From contig JARFIW010001739.1 of NCBI GenBank assembly GCA_036346225.1, positions 11,325,001 to 11,389,000 of the forward strand: a stretch of DNA of 64,000 bases. Direction: 5' to 3'. This DNA is from Platerodrilus igneus (Eukaryota; Arthropoda; Insecta; Coleoptera; Lycidae). Shown in pieces: positions 46,008-57,740 of the stretch. The first letter of the stretch is position 1, and each line of letters opens with the position of its first letter. Made by a program: the position numbers and the translations under genes. The notes beneath the pieces were generated by a model, which was given only the letters and a program-made list of their open reading frames with translations, was not told the origin of the DNA and ran no database searches.

Positions 46008-46502
46008 GACTAATTAAATTAATATTAGGAGCAATCTCCTTATATAGCAGATTACCACCATCTGCGTACTTTGCCAACCCACTTTTCAACCTATCACAAG
46101 AGTGAACTCATTTTGAATTGAAACCGGCCCATGTGTATTTGCAGCCTCTAAACATAAATCAGAATCCACTTTAATTAAAACACAATTGACTTGAATGCGA
46201 TATTTTGCATCTGTCATACTGTCTCGCTAGAAAACCAAATTCAAAACATCTACACACATTTTCTCTGCACTTACATTTTTCAACATACGTGTGTTACATT
46301 GAAAGTAATATAAAGCCGATCCTAATTCAAAACGTGCCCACAAGTATTTTACATTGAAAGTATATAAGAATTCATGTTTTCACAACTATTTTACATTGAA
46401 ATTATATAGGGCCGATCCTAATTCAAAACGTGACAGACGTATTTTACACATGGAAAATACGTCTGTCGCGTTTTGAATTAGGACCGGTCTTATTTACCTA
46501 CT
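46008..46502 (-). repeat. Polinton right terminal inverted repeat
   Basis: Reverse complement of 29031-29550, with few changes. It carries the same nested palindrome (about 46417-46482) and third arm (about 46319-46340). It lacks the 27-bp duplication seen on the left. Confidence 0.95.
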
Positions 46503-46740
46503 GGCCTCGATGAATTTCCAAGTATTTGTGTGATCAGCTGCTATTTGTTGTTCGAATCCTCCGTGCCATCCTTCAATAAAGTTATTTGTTCTTTAACACC
46601 ACTGTAGCAATTCTACATTTTGTGTGCAAATCGAGGCTAGCGGCGAATTCGACGTCTTCGTGGACGGCCAATCTAGACATCTTCACAGTAATCAATAACT
46701 GTTTGGCGTCTGAAGGCAATGCTTTTCACAAGACATCTTT
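46503..46740 (-). pseudogene. Mutator-like (MULE) transposase C-terminus, 5' part
   Basis: Minus-strand text: IGRPRRRRIR near 46650-46670, PRFAHKMWNCYSGV near 46590-46640, then RTNNFIEGWHGGFEQQIAA and HTNTWKFIEA running into GGCCTC at the Polinton border. GRPRRR...PRF...WN and RTNNxxEGWH are the usual C-terminal motifs of MULE transposases and of host genes derived from them. Stops near 46677, 46641 and 46598 show it was or became a pseudogene. The catalytic core is not in the window. Confidence 0.8.
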
Positions 46741-46892
46741 TGGCTTAAATAGGCTGGTGAGCCTGCTATTTCAGAAGTAACCTTTTTACACTTTTTACAC
46801 TTTAACTTGCATACTTCTTATTTTATCATTCTTGTCTTTATTATTATTATTAATTTTATATTTATATTTCATATTCTGTTCTTGTCCTGATG

Positions 46893-47095
46893 AATCATCA
46901 TCATTTTGTTTTCGACCTTACTGAAGGTCGGTTTGAGGTAGCTCTAACTTCTTTTCTATTCTGTGCTAATCTAAAAAGTTCTACATACCCTTTGACTAAT
47001 ATAGCTTGGTCTAGGTTTTCCTGTACTCTTCTATCTTTTTCTTACCTACCTTGCTCTACATAGATATTAGCAACCTGATGGTGACATTTAGTTAA
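46893..47095 (-). mobile_element. Extra RTE 3'-end fragment beside copy D
   Basis: On the minus strand it starts ACCATCAGGTTG, like 27643-27862, and ends with the hairpin CCGACCTTCAGTAAGGTCG and ATGATGATG. It sits just downstream of copy D, which has its own 3' end at about 47100-47160. Confidence 0.8.
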
Positions 47096-47399
47096 CTGAT
47101 TTTTATTTATTTATTTATTTTGTTTTGTTTTCGAACTTACTTAAGGTAAGTTTGACGTAGCTCTAAACTCTTTTCTATTCTGAGCTGGTATAAAAAGGTC
47201 TACTTACCCTTCACAATCTAAAATACTAATAATTTGACTAATATAGCATTGTCTACGCCTTCCTACTCTATTTTTATTTGGTAGTCTATAATCTAAGACC
47301 TTAATAAATAGTCCCTTATGTTTTAACTTGTGCGCTATTATTGTATCTCTCCTGACTTTTAATTGTTTCAACATATAGTGTTCCTCACCTATCCTTCTA

Positions 47400-48730
47400 T
47401 AAACTTCCTAATTTTTTCTCTATCTGTCCAACTGACCTTTAATATTCTCCTATAGCGCCAAGTTACAAAAGCTTCTACCTTTTTCTTATCAACCTCGTTA
47501 GTTGTCCAAGTATCACTACCGTATAATAGAATGCTCCATACTTACGACTTTATAAAACTTTTTCTATTATCTAAACTAAAACTATTAGCTATTATGAAGT
47601 CTTTTTTTTTAAACATTTTTGTAGCTTGAGCTATTCTGGCTACTGTATCCCTTCTGCTACGTCCGTCCTATGTAATTATACTAGCTAAATAGCAAAATTC
47701 ATCTACCTCCTCTAACTCGGTATTACCTATTTTTAATTTTGGTTTAGAACTAGGCTGTAGCTCACTTGTCATTATCTTTGTCTTTACTGAGTTAATTCTC
47801 ATACTATAGTTACTTTCTAGTATCTCATCTAAAATATTTAAAAACTCTCCTAACTCTTTTCTAGACTCAGCTATAATGGCTATATCATCTGCGAAACGTA
47901 ACATGTCTATTCTCTCTCCCTGTACACTAATACCTATCTCTTTTCTCTCTCTCTCTCTCTCTAGCTAAATTTAAAGCTTCCACAATATAAACATTAAAAA
48001 TTAAGGGAGATAGTATACAACCCTGTCTAACAATATTTCTAATCTTAGCTCCTTTTCTATTTCATCAAATCTAATTATTATGCTTTGCTTTTTATATAGA
48101 CTAAATAGTTTTTCAGTCCCTATGAGAGTTTCCTATTTTTCGCAAAACCCTGAACATAACAATCCAATTAACTCTATCAAATGCTTTTTCTAAAGCAACA
48201 AACGCGAAATGAGTCTTTTTATTTTTTTTTAACTTTTTTTCGATAATGACCCTAATCATTAGTATCGGTTCCCTAGTCCCTCTGTCTTTACGAAGCGTAT
48301 TGGTTTTCGCCTAAATAATTCTCACTGAAAGCTTCTACTCTATTTTTAATTGTTATTGTTAGTATTTTGGAAGCGTGGGGAATTAAAATAACCGTTCTAA
48401 AATTCTCACACCTATCAGCTCCTGATTTTTTGGGATTGGGATAATAATATTTATTTTTAATCTATTGGGACCTTACCTGTATTATATATTACTTTTACTA
48501 GTTCATATAATCTGTCTAAAGTTTTCTGACTAGCATATTTTATTAATTCTGCGGATATATTGTCTGTTCCCGACGCTTTATTTAGTTTAAGATCCCTAAC
48601 AAGTATATCAAATTCCTCTCTTAATATTGAGAACCGTATTTCTACATCCACTTCTTGGTCGTTCTCTAACTTATCCATATCATCTCCCTTATACAAATCT
48701 TCTAAATATCTCTTCCATCTATCTGCTACC
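47400..48730 (-). pseudogene. RTE copy D reverse transcriptase, broken
   Basis: Blocks on the minus strand: KLNKASGTDNISAELIKYA (about 48595-48540; G of KAPG changed), a YVFVAL-like EKAFDRVNW region near 48190-48160, the RQGCILSP-type motif near 48040-48000, and MLRFADDIAIIAESRKELG (47904-47845), with the catalytic aspartates kept. The later ETWTTNEVDKKK-type part is near 47500. Many frameshifts and a CT-rich expansion (about 47943-47962) interrupt it. Confidence 0.82.
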
Positions 48731-48941
48731 TCAACTTTATTTATTAGAAGCTTATTATTCTCATCTTACCTACTCTCAAATCATTTTGTATTCCCTTATA
48801 ATTCTCCTCCATTCATTTATTTCTAGCTTTTATACACTCATGTACCATCTTATTTCTAACTCTATCATATTTTTGCTTACTTTCACTATCTAATTCTCTG
48901 AAAGGTTTAAGCTTTCTTCTATTCTCAATTAAACCTAATAT

Positions 48942-49865
48942 CTATTTTGTTACCCAGGGTTTTTCCGCTTCAACTTTTTTTTTATCTATAGTCTGTGTTG
49001 TTGTATCATGCACAGCCCTTTTTATTTCTTTCCCGCTATTTTCTGCGTTCCGTTCTATAGCTATCTCTTTGATTTTATTATCTAATACTTGTTTATATTC
49101 CTCCTTTACCTTACTATCATTAAGCGTACCTAGATCCCAGCCCTCTCTTTTAGCCTTTCTCAATTTTTTGAATTTTAGATTGCACTTCATTTTAACTAAG
49201 TTATGATCGCTATGTCAGCCCTTGGATAATTACGACAATTTTGAACTTGGTTTCTAAATCTTTGTTTAATTAAGCTATAAACTATTTGGTATCTAGCCCT
49301 ATCATCTGGCGCCTTCCAAGTATATCTTCTTTTAACATATTGCTCAAATAGGGTGTTTACAGTTACTAATCGATGTTCCTGGCAAAACTCAACTAATCTT
49401 TCTCCTCTATCATTTCGTCTACAATACCCAAATTTTCCTACCATTTTTCCCTCACTAGCTTCTCTCACTTATGCATTAAAATTGTCCATAACTATTAAAT
49501 TCTCATCTCCTTTTACTTTTCTCACTATACTATTTATATCCTCGTATACCCTTTCTACTTCCTCATCCTCGTACTGAGTTGTTAGCATGTAAACCTGTGT
49601 CTGTGGGTTTTGAACTCAATCTAACCAGTACATTGTAAGCACTCTTTAACTTTACGTCTTAATCTTTTACCTAACACAATTCCTACCCCTGTCTGTCAAT
49701 TAGTTGAAGAAGTTGTAATTATTCTATAATTATCTTTCCAAAAGTCATTACTATCTGGCCATCTCACCTCACTAATACCTAAAATGTCCAGCTTTTTTTT
49801 CTCATTTCGACATAAATTCGTTAACTTAGGCTGACTATGCTTCTAAATGACTCTAAATTCTATTT
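48942..49865 (-). pseudogene. RTE copy D linker and endonuclease, broken
   Basis: The linker open frame 49190-48942 (MKCNLKFKKLRKAKREGWD) matches copy A. The frame 49468-49196 holds the second half of the endonuclease (NDRGERLVEFCQEHRLVTV, RRYTWKAPDD, YPRADIAI). Farther upstream, ILGISEVRWPDSND-like text is readable near 49780-49735. The first motif is lost by truncation. Confidence 0.8.
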
Positions 49866-50000
49866 AACGGATTGTTCTTTTTATTATTTCTTATTAAGGC
49901 AGTAATTAGGGTGTAGATAGAGCATTAAGTATAAACATGCGATAATAGCTAATCATATACCAACGAACTTTGATTTTTGTTTCATTTTTAGGTTTTGTTT
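49866..50000. other. Short unassigned gap
   Basis: AT-rich sequence without recognisable content between RTE copy D and the inverted repeat at 50001. Confidence 0.4.
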
Positions 50001-50158
50001 CCTTAATCTTTTTGGAATTAAACCACTCATAGTTGTTAAAATCGTATTTATTTACGTTTCGATCCATGTCATACGATTGTTGACAGCGATCCTAGGTCAT
50101 GGATCGAATCAAAATGTAAATAAATAAGAGTGGTTTAATTTCAAAGAAGATTAAGAAA
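50001..50158. repeat. Imperfect foldback, ~60-bp arms
   Basis: The left arm (about 50001-50068: TTAATCTTTTTGGAATTAAA, then TTTATTTACGTTTCGATCC) pairs with the right arm (about 50098-50158: GGATCGAATCAAAATGTAAA, then GGTTTAATTTCAAAGAAGAT). The arms differ by small indels. The ACGTTTCGATCC word resembles ends of Penelope-like elements, so it may be a remnant of such termini; this is uncertain. Confidence 0.65.
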
Positions 50159-50209
50159 ATACAAAACAAACCACAACAAATATATAAAAAGTATTTACAT
50201 TTTTAGGTG

Positions 50210-52680
50210 TTTTGAATTATGGTAATAGCGTTAGCTTTAAGTGGGTCAACACGTAGGCCGGTTCCATCTACAGTAAAGCCAAGAAATGAAAGAGACGAAA
50301 CATTTTTCCAAATTTACTTTAAATTCTGCATTGTTAAGGCTTTCAAGGTTCATTTAAAGTGGTGATATATTTGTCAAAAGCACTAGAGCTAACAAGAATA
50401 TCAACGTATACAAAGATACGTTCTTGATGTAAGATAGGTCCGTGGTTCTTTGAAAAGTTTGATGAGCATTTGATAAACCGAAAAACATAAAATTACATTC
50501 ATACAGACCTCTACTAGATACACAAAAGCAGCAATAGGATAAAAAGATAATCCAAAAAGGATTTGATAAAAAGCTTATCATAAATCGATAGAAGATATAT
50601 TTTGCATTGTTCAAACGACTAAGTATTGAATCTATACGAGGTAATGGATATGCATCTAAATGGTAACGGAATTAGGTTTACGTTCATCAAAACGAAGTCG
50701 GTATTCTAAATTTTTCTTAGAAACGTGAGACATTGGACTTGACCAGGAGAATTAGGAGGCGATATTGTGCCAAAGGCATTAACTTTATATATTTCAAGGT
50801 GTAAATGCTTTTGCGTAGCAGGTGAGAGAGGATACTGACATCGTTTAAAAGGATTTGCGTTATTGTTTGAAATTACACGAGAGGCAGTAGTAACGCTACC
50901 AAGTTAAAAGGTAATTTAAGTTGCGAAATTTGTCGAAAGTATTTTTAAGACAAATAATGTGTTTGTGTAAAAGAGAAATTTGGTCAAATCTACTTTTAGA
51001 AGAACTCGTATTTTGATTAATAAAAGTTTGCCGAGGGAAATCATAAAAATTCAAGGATAGGTTGACAAGTTTCACAAATCAATGTCCAATAAAAATGGAT
51101 AAGCTAGTAAAGATAGAGAAAGGAAATCAATTTCACCTACAAGTGATTGGATTTTGTTTGTCAAATTAACAGTGCCAATTACATGAACTTGTCCTGCGTT
51201 TGTAAGTTCCATTGAGGTATCTTGAGGCATAAAGTTTATTTTTGTTTAGGTAACTGAGTCAAATCAGTATCATTCATAAGAGTCAAGTGGAACTTGTGTC
51301 CAAGAGATCAAGTACGATGAGTGAACCAATCGTTATAGATAAATGGACAATTATCGAGATGTTTAGTTTTTTTATCTAACTGAGACTGAGGTAGGATGAT
51401 GAAAAGAATGAACATTTTTAGCCAATTTGACAATTCTTCTGGAGTTGAGCGACAAGTTTTAGATAAAGGAATTGAAGTTTGAGTGGAAATTAATTTAATA
51501 GAATCATTTTTTTTATTATATATAATGTAGTATTACCAGGAATACTCGTACATTTAACATTTAATTTTGATGAAGTCTATAGGTGTTGGGTCAATTTTGT
51601 GTTGAACAATTTGGCTTAAAGAAACGTTTACATTCTGTTGAACGTTCGCGAATTAGAAGGGCTACAACAATAAAATTTTCATTTATAGATCACTTTCAAA
51701 CCACATCCATTGCTAAATATTAGTTTGGGTGTTGAACAATTATTATAAGTATATCCATCGTGTTAACGATTCCAACAAGAAACATTGTTATTATTTTGGG
51801 GGTTATTAGTCACAAGTGGTGGTGTGTGTGTGTGTATTAGAAACAGGTTTATTACGATAAGATAAATTTGAGGGTATAATAGCAACTTTTTTATTAGATG
51901 TAGAATGATATTTCTCGGATCGGAATATAACTTCTTGCAGAGAGCAACATAAATCTTTGAACTGAAGTAACGTAGAAATCGCTTGCAGGGTTAAATGCTC
52001 GGCAAAGTATGAATATAGATTTTGTATAATTTATTGGATGATTTCCGTTTCGGGAGGTTTTGTATCTAACCGATTATATAAAGTGTCAACTGAGATAATA
52101 AAAGCTATGGTATTTTCATCTGGTTTTTGTTCTCGATTCCGAATGTCGTTTAAGATATCTTAGGGATATTCATGAGAAAGAAAATCCTTCTTTAAGTGAA
52201 AAACTAACTCTTCCCAGGTATGAATTTTATTTTCGGTATTTCGTCAAAGGTCTAAAGCAGTGTCAGTTAATAGGTCAGGTGTTGCGAGAAACAGTTGTTT
52301 GTTGGATATGTTTCTTCTTATACATTCTAAAAAGAGATTAAACTAATTTTTGAGTTCTATCGCAAAAAAACGAAATTCCATTTTTAGATAGTGAGCATTT
52401 TTTGTGTAAATACAGTTGATTGTGTAATGGTAGTCGATAACTCCGTAGTAAGTAAAATGGTTGGAATCTGTCTGTAATTTTTATAATATCAGTCTTTCTA
52501 ATAATAATATGTCAGAGAGAAAATTTAATGTTCTGTTTTTCCAGTCTTCGTTTACTATTAATTCGAAAAGTTCAAGACGTTGCTTTAAATGTAGTAAATG
52601 GGACTGAACTTTTTTTAAATCCAATTAAGTAGGTAAAACGTGTTATGTACTGTAACTTTGGTATCGTCTAAGATTTCGAT
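50210..52680 (-). pseudogene. Gypsy-type retrotransposon relic (gag to partial RT)
   Basis: Minus-strand order: Gag text (HTWEELVFHLKKDFLSHEYP, ILNDIRNREQKPDENTIAF, LQFKDLCCSLQEVIFRSEKY) at about 52240-51900; a decayed zinc-knuckle region (SCWNR.HDGYTYNNC and NGCG) at about 51790-51700; little recognisable protease; then RT: DAYPLPRIDSILSRL-like text near 50660-50620, GLYECNFMFFGLSNAHQTF at 50520-50460, and FTVDGTGLRVDPLKANAI at 50290-50225. RNase H, integrase and LTRs were not found. It differs in sequence from the Gypsy at 10943, so it is a separate family. Stops and frameshifts are many. Confidence 0.78.
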
Positions 52681-53215
52681 TACTAATTTCAGATAAATTA
52701 TAAGTCATAACACGAGCAAGATATTGACCAAACTTGTAATTAATAAATATAGTCTTAAGTCGTTATCGAAGTTCGTTTTAAGTATGTGTAGGTTTAAATT
52801 GTCTTGATTGAAATTCGACGACGCTCTCCTTAGACTTGGGGTACATATAATTCATATTGATTACTTAATTGCGTTCGTTGTGTGTCAGTGCACAGCATGT
52901 ACGTTCTAGTGGTCGTAGAGTGAGCAACTTTCTCCGGGTTACAAGGTAACTCTCTTGGAAAGAGAAATTTTAGCGTGTATTAAAAGACGTTAGGCACACC
53001 TGGTAGACTGAGAATCGTGACGATGTCTGTGGCAAAGAGACAAAACATGCCAACATTGAAAAGTATCGTGTCGTTACCGTTAGTAAGAAAAGCTACAACG
53101 GTACGGGTGCGATCTAAGTTGGTAACCTGGTTCAACCTAATGAAGACTTACTAACAAGACCTTTGCAAAAGCCTCGGACTGCCAAAGTCACGGTGCGCGA
53201 CTGAGACAGAATATA
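52681..53215. other. Unassigned; could hold the Gypsy relic's 5' end
   Basis: No coding sequence recognised. On the minus strand this lies upstream of the gag relic, so an old LTR may be here, but no TG...CA pair or primer-binding site was certain. The part from about 53030 is GC-richer and may be 5' UTR of the LINE fragment that follows. Confidence 0.4.
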
Positions 53216-53813
53216 TTTGGCCCATCAGGTATTGACCGCATGAATCAGGACTGGAAATTTGGTACTTGGAATGGCAGAGGAGTGTACGGTAAACACAATT
53301 AAATCATGAATAAAATGAAAGAAATGCGCATGGAGGTGCTGTGTATGAGTGAAACAAAGGAGAATGGAAAAGATATTGTTAAATTAGATGACTGTATGTT
53401 ACGTTTGTGGTCTAGAGTAAAGAACATTGAGCTCAGAACGAAATGTCTTGGTTTAATTTTGAACGATCAAGCAAAAGCGTGTCAGCTTACATCTTGTAGG
53501 TTAGAATGAAAGTGGATTTCAGAAAGTCCTTTTCAATAGCATGTTGTGCTCTGGTAAATCACGATATGGAATATGTATTTGACAAATGCAAAAGGAATGA
53601 CCATATGGTTCTATTAGGTGATATGAAGAGGTGGTTATGAGTACACAGAGAAATGCTGAACATGTGCTAGGTCCATTTAATGATCTAAGAATGAACGAAA
53701 ATGGAGATATGTTGGTATGTATATGGAAAGAGAACTGTTTGCATCGAGCACATGATATAAGCATAGGGACATACATAAGTACACATAGCAAAGGGGAAAT
53801 GCAAGAAGCATAA
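53216..53813 (+). pseudogene. LINE endonuclease fragment (third RTE-like family)
   Basis: Readable blocks: WKFGTWNGRGVYG (about 53250-53285), MKEMRMEVLCMSETKENG (53315-53365, with the glutamate region M-SETKE), LRTKCLGLILNDQAKA (53440-53480) and, after frameshifts, AEHVLGPFNDLRMNENGDML (about 53647-53715) matching the GxxGxRNENGxxLxxFC region of such endonucleases. The GDFN site is lost. It differs from copies A-D and appears to be 3'-truncated, as no reverse transcriptase follows. Confidence 0.7.
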
Positions 53814-55726
53814 TTAATTTGGTCGTATTTGATGAAAGCTTAACAAAACTGGTGAAAGACACGAGCATTGAAGTAAGGATTTGGTCTTGTAATTACGACT
53901 CTCAGTTGTCTTTTAGTTGTGTTAACTATTGTAGTGATACATAATTACATTCTAAAGTTATTTAAGCCGCCTGCAGACTCTTGTGCATTATTTGAGTTGT
54001 GTAATTAAGAAACTGTCAGGCCAGTCAACTATTATCCTTGCTCTAACTCACCCCATGTTATAATTAATAGTGTCTCAAGGGCATTAACATCCAGACCCTT
54101 ACATTATTTGGCCAGTTTCCCTAAAATTTAAAGCTAGGTTATGTTTATTACGAGTATTTTATTAAATTTCTACTTTTGAGGTTAAGATATTACTATTTTG
54201 ACCACAGAAAAGGTTTGCTGACTACCTTTGTAAATAAAAATATCCAAGTTAGTATTGTAAATTACTAAAATTTGCACTTGAATACGTAAATTTTCACAAA
54301 AGAGTCAAGACAATGAATAACTGTTAATTTTTTAAAAAATATAGCAGGTAATTTTTAATACACAAATAATCTCACCCGTTAAAATTATTAAACTTCAATA
54401 TGGCGGTCTCCAAACGATAAACTGTAGTATCGCTGATTTAAATATACTAAAACAAAATAACTTTATTTTTATATAGAGAAAAGCTACACTGTTGGCTCTA
54501 AATTAGTACTAGTCAAAATAACAAGTATAAAAATAATATAATCTTTCGAGTTAACGAACCGAGGGCATAATAATACTACACAGATTTTTTAACACAACTA
54601 TGGAAGATAGTTTAGTAGTAGACATTAGAAAAATTGCTTATGCTTGTCAATATAGATATTTAATGTAGAACATGATACGGTATTTCAGTATTACAGATAT
54701 CGTGCCTCTGAATGTAGAAAGTGTCCTCTTTGTATCACTTTTCCTGCAAATTCGCAGTGAAGTTATTCATCTACAAAACTAGAACATGAAACAAATAAAG
54801 TATTTAGAGATGGATGTGGCAACAAAAATAGCACAGACAACTTCGCTGCATGTAACCAGCACTGACTAATCATGTGTCTGTTTGGAAAAAGCCCAAGGTT
54901 ACCTGCCACGATCATCGCGTCCGTATACACCAACTTGTATGGGCCTATCGATTATATCGCTGTTCTTAATGGTTAAAGCAATAACGCACATTACTTCGAG
55001 CGTGAGAAAAACCTCTAGTTTAACATTATATTCACGCAAAATATAAAATAAGCGTAATAAGCTATTTCAAATAGTCGTTGACGATGTATGGAAATTTGAC
55101 AACCGCGTTCTTATTTGTCATGGTCTACTTACTTTAGCTAAATTATGACGAAAGCTAAATATCCACTTTAGGTTTAGAAATCCACTAAGCTTTGTTATTA
55201 AAATAAAGCTTATGACGACAAAAAAAGCGTAAAGAATGGCACTTTAGACTATTATTATATTTATGAATTGGAATTCTTGTTTTGTGACTTTTATAATTTA
55301 GGATTTCTATGTAGTGGTATGTTTTAACCAGCCACCTCGCCAATGCTCCACCTGAGGGCGCATTGGGTTTAAACGCAAATAATTACGTGTTTTGTGTAAA
55401 CCTTACTTCAAAATTAATTAATCGTTAAATATAATGTACAGACTAAAACTAAAGTTAGGGTTTAAATAATGATAATCACAGCGTCGACTTGTGATCAATG
55501 AAACGCTAACAAAAAAATAAAAAGGGGATCCGTAATACTGAATAGCAGTAGCCTGCTCTGCTTATCGGTATGCCTTAAAGGTCGACTTAAAACAATTCAA
55601 ATCTAGCTAAACTAGTATTTACTAATGGAATCGAATTTCTAAGCATACGCCAAATTTATCAATAGCCGATCTAGCTGTTTGTCCTTACTCCATAAATCTA
55701 CAATATCATTCGCTCTAACCTAAGTA
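53814..55726. other. Unassigned AT-rich DNA
   Basis: About 1.9 kb with no recognised gene, RNA or element on either strand. Confidence 0.45.
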
Positions 55727-56996
55727 CGAGGTGTGATCGATATGTATAGGGAATAAGTAACCAAAACAAAACTTAAGATGTGGAAACTTCTTTACTGTTT
55801 TACAAAATATTCTTCTCGATGATTGATACACTTTTTCATACGTTGGAACCAATTATCATAGCATTTTTTCCATTCTTATTAAGGTATTTCCAAAACATGA
55901 GTTTTGAACGTATCAACCGCTTCTCCTGGTGTCGAAAATCGTTGTGCATGCAGTTTGTTCTTCACGTGTGGAAACAAAAAAAAATTAATAAGTGCCAAAT
56001 CAGGACTATATGGCGGATGACGCATCAATTCGATGTTTCGAGTACTCAAATAGTCACTTGTTTTAACGGATCCGTGAGAATTCGCATTGTCATAATGGAG
56101 AGTGATTCGGCGTCGTCGGTTAATTTTTTATTTCTCTGAAAACTTTTGGCAAACAAATTTGTATATCAAGCTGAATTAGCTGTTCTACGATCCTTTAAAG
56201 CAACGATCGCGACATATACATTTATTCGGAAAAAAGAGGCAACCATTTTTTTCGAAGTGTTTCGAACGCGGATAACTTTTGTTGGATTTCGTTCATCTTG
56301 GAAAACCCATACAGTCGACTGCTGTTTACTTTCGGGTTCATACGAATAAATCCAAGATTCGTCACCTGTGTAGATGTTATACACTGTGTTTGATGCACCG
56401 CAATCATATTTCTTGAGCATTTCTTTGCACCAATGGACACGAGTCCCTTTTTGAGCAATTGTCAAATTATGTGGGATCCAACGCGCACATTACTTTTTCA
56501 AAGCTAAATGTTCATTTACTATTGAATGTATAGTTGTCATGCTAATGCCTACGGATGTCTGAATCTCAAAATAAGTCACATGACGATCTTGCGTTATCAA
56601 TTCCCGCACAGTATTGATGTTTTCTGGCATAACAGCCGATTTTGGACGACCTTTAAATTCATCCGCTAGCAAACTACGACCACGATTGAATTCACTATAC
56701 CAACGATATACAATGGTTTTAGTTGGAGCTTTCTTCCAAAAGTCGAAACAAGTTGAATCAGGTACTGTTGTGGACATAATCCACGTCGGAAATCGTAAAA
56801 AATCATCGCACGAAAATGTTCATGTTAACTCTATTTTTTGGCCGATACAAAATTTTCAACACAATTAAAACAAAAACAAATGTCATATAAGTATGAATAC
56901 TGTCAAAAATGTCAAACTTTAGGTTAAAAACGTCAGATCGCACTTTGCAACACTAATGTTAACAGTTTCCAATATATATCGACGAGCAGCCCCTCA
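55727..56996 (-). mobile_element. Mariner-type transposon, decayed
   Basis: A 1270-bp element flanked by TA on both sides (55725-55726 and 56997-56998). The left end CGAGGTGTGATCGATATGTA pairs imperfectly with the right end (on the minus strand TGAGGGGCTGCTCGTCGATA). That, the size and the transposase inside all fit mariner. The transposase is on the minus strand. Confidence 0.85.
55780..56860 (-). pseudogene. Mariner transposase, broken
   Basis: From the minus-strand start near 56855: an N-terminal helix-turn-helix region (RAMIFYDFRRG, then KAPTKTIVYRWYSEFNRG, GRPKSAVMPENI, DRHVTYFEIQTSVGISMTTI) in frames at 56830-56490. Then RVHWCKEMLKKYDCG and YTGDESWIYSYEPESKQQ (first catalytic Asp, about 56355-56370), STVWVFQDERNPTKVIR. 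The second half is out of frame: a decayed HxDNA-type motif near 56090, and the PPYSPDLA-type region with the third Asp replaced by scrambled text near 56000-56030. Several frameshifts and stops. SETMAR-like annotations in insect genomes come from this family. Confidence 0.87.
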
Positions 56997-57153
56997 TAAT
57001 TTATTCTAACTTCACCTTAAAACGTCCCTAACGTTCAGTATCGTATTTAATTTCAATCTTCGCTTGTATAGATAATACGAACAAAAACAGACAAAACGCC
57101 AAATCAAGCGACACAACAGTAAAATACATTATGTACAATACAGGTGTAAAATG

Positions 57154-57156
<3 letters not shown>

Positions 57157-57198
<42 letters not shown>
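57157..57198. repeat. (TA)n microsatellite, left of Penelope element
   Basis: About 20 TA repeats directly abutting the outer end of the inverted Penelope copy. A matching tract adjoins the other end at 61442-61480. Confidence 0.95.
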
Positions 57199-57201
<3 letters not shown>

Positions 57202-57680
57202 GATTCTTTGTTTCTGGACGTTATTAATATTAAATTAAGATTCGATTTTGGGTTTTACTTCGTCCAAATGTCATAAATTATTCAAAATATGCCAAAGTCA
57301 TTTATTAATAACTGACGTTTCGGAAAGTATGTTTCCTTACACTTAGTTCTATAATTAAATGGTTAACATCTTTGGAGAATTTCTTAAATCTATACTTACA
57401 TTTATTAAACTATTGGTTTTTATGAAATTTTGTGATGAATGAAATTTGTGCTGGTTTTGTTTTGTTTTACTAACTACGTTATTAATACTAAAAATTACAG
57501 AAGTGTCAATTACAAATAAGAAAATAAAATGTTAAAAATTAAAGATGTTGTTACTTATAAATTATATAAAATTATGATAATCTACTGAAACATTATAATT
57601 AATAAAAATATTATCATTTATATACAGTTGTATATTACGTTCTAATGTGTTTGTATGTATGCATGTGTAGTGTGTGTGTG

Positions 57681-57740
<60 letters not shown>

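Larger units (their letters stand above)
29031..46502. mobile_element. Polinton/Maverick DNA transposon, 17.5 kb
   Basis: The element starts AGTAGGTAAATAAG and ends CTTATTTACCTACT, with inverted repeats of about 520 bp (left) and 495 bp (right) and GGCCTC target duplications. Gene order from the left: hypothetical (+), integrase (-), hypothetical (-), DUF8207-like (-), ATPase (-), PLA2-like (+), protease (+), minor capsid (+), major capsid (+), DNA polymerase B (-), tandem array, spliced gene (+), hypothetical (-). This is the Polinton core set for self-replication, integration and virion-like particles. Most genes carry frameshifts or stops and the polymerase lacks its N-terminal half, so the copy is a fossil. 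Confidence 0.96.
47100..49865 (-). mobile_element. RTE-like LINE copy D
   Basis: A minus-strand copy of the A subfamily: 3' tail of TTTA-type repeat (about 47103-47128, AAAT on its own strand), hairpin, reverse transcriptase, linker and endonuclease, 5'-truncated near 49865 within the first endonuclease motif. It gives the pre-insertion sequence that shows the 419-bp element in copy A is an insertion. Confidence 0.85.

Noticed and set aside
29031..46502. Free virus or contaminant contig (capsid, PLA2, protease and polymerase genes)
   Set aside because: Exact 6-bp target duplication within a transposase reading frame on both sides and heavy decay show an integrated, old Polinton.
55780..56139. 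119-codon plus-strand frame
   Set aside because: It is the shadow of the minus-strand mariner transposase C-terminal half.
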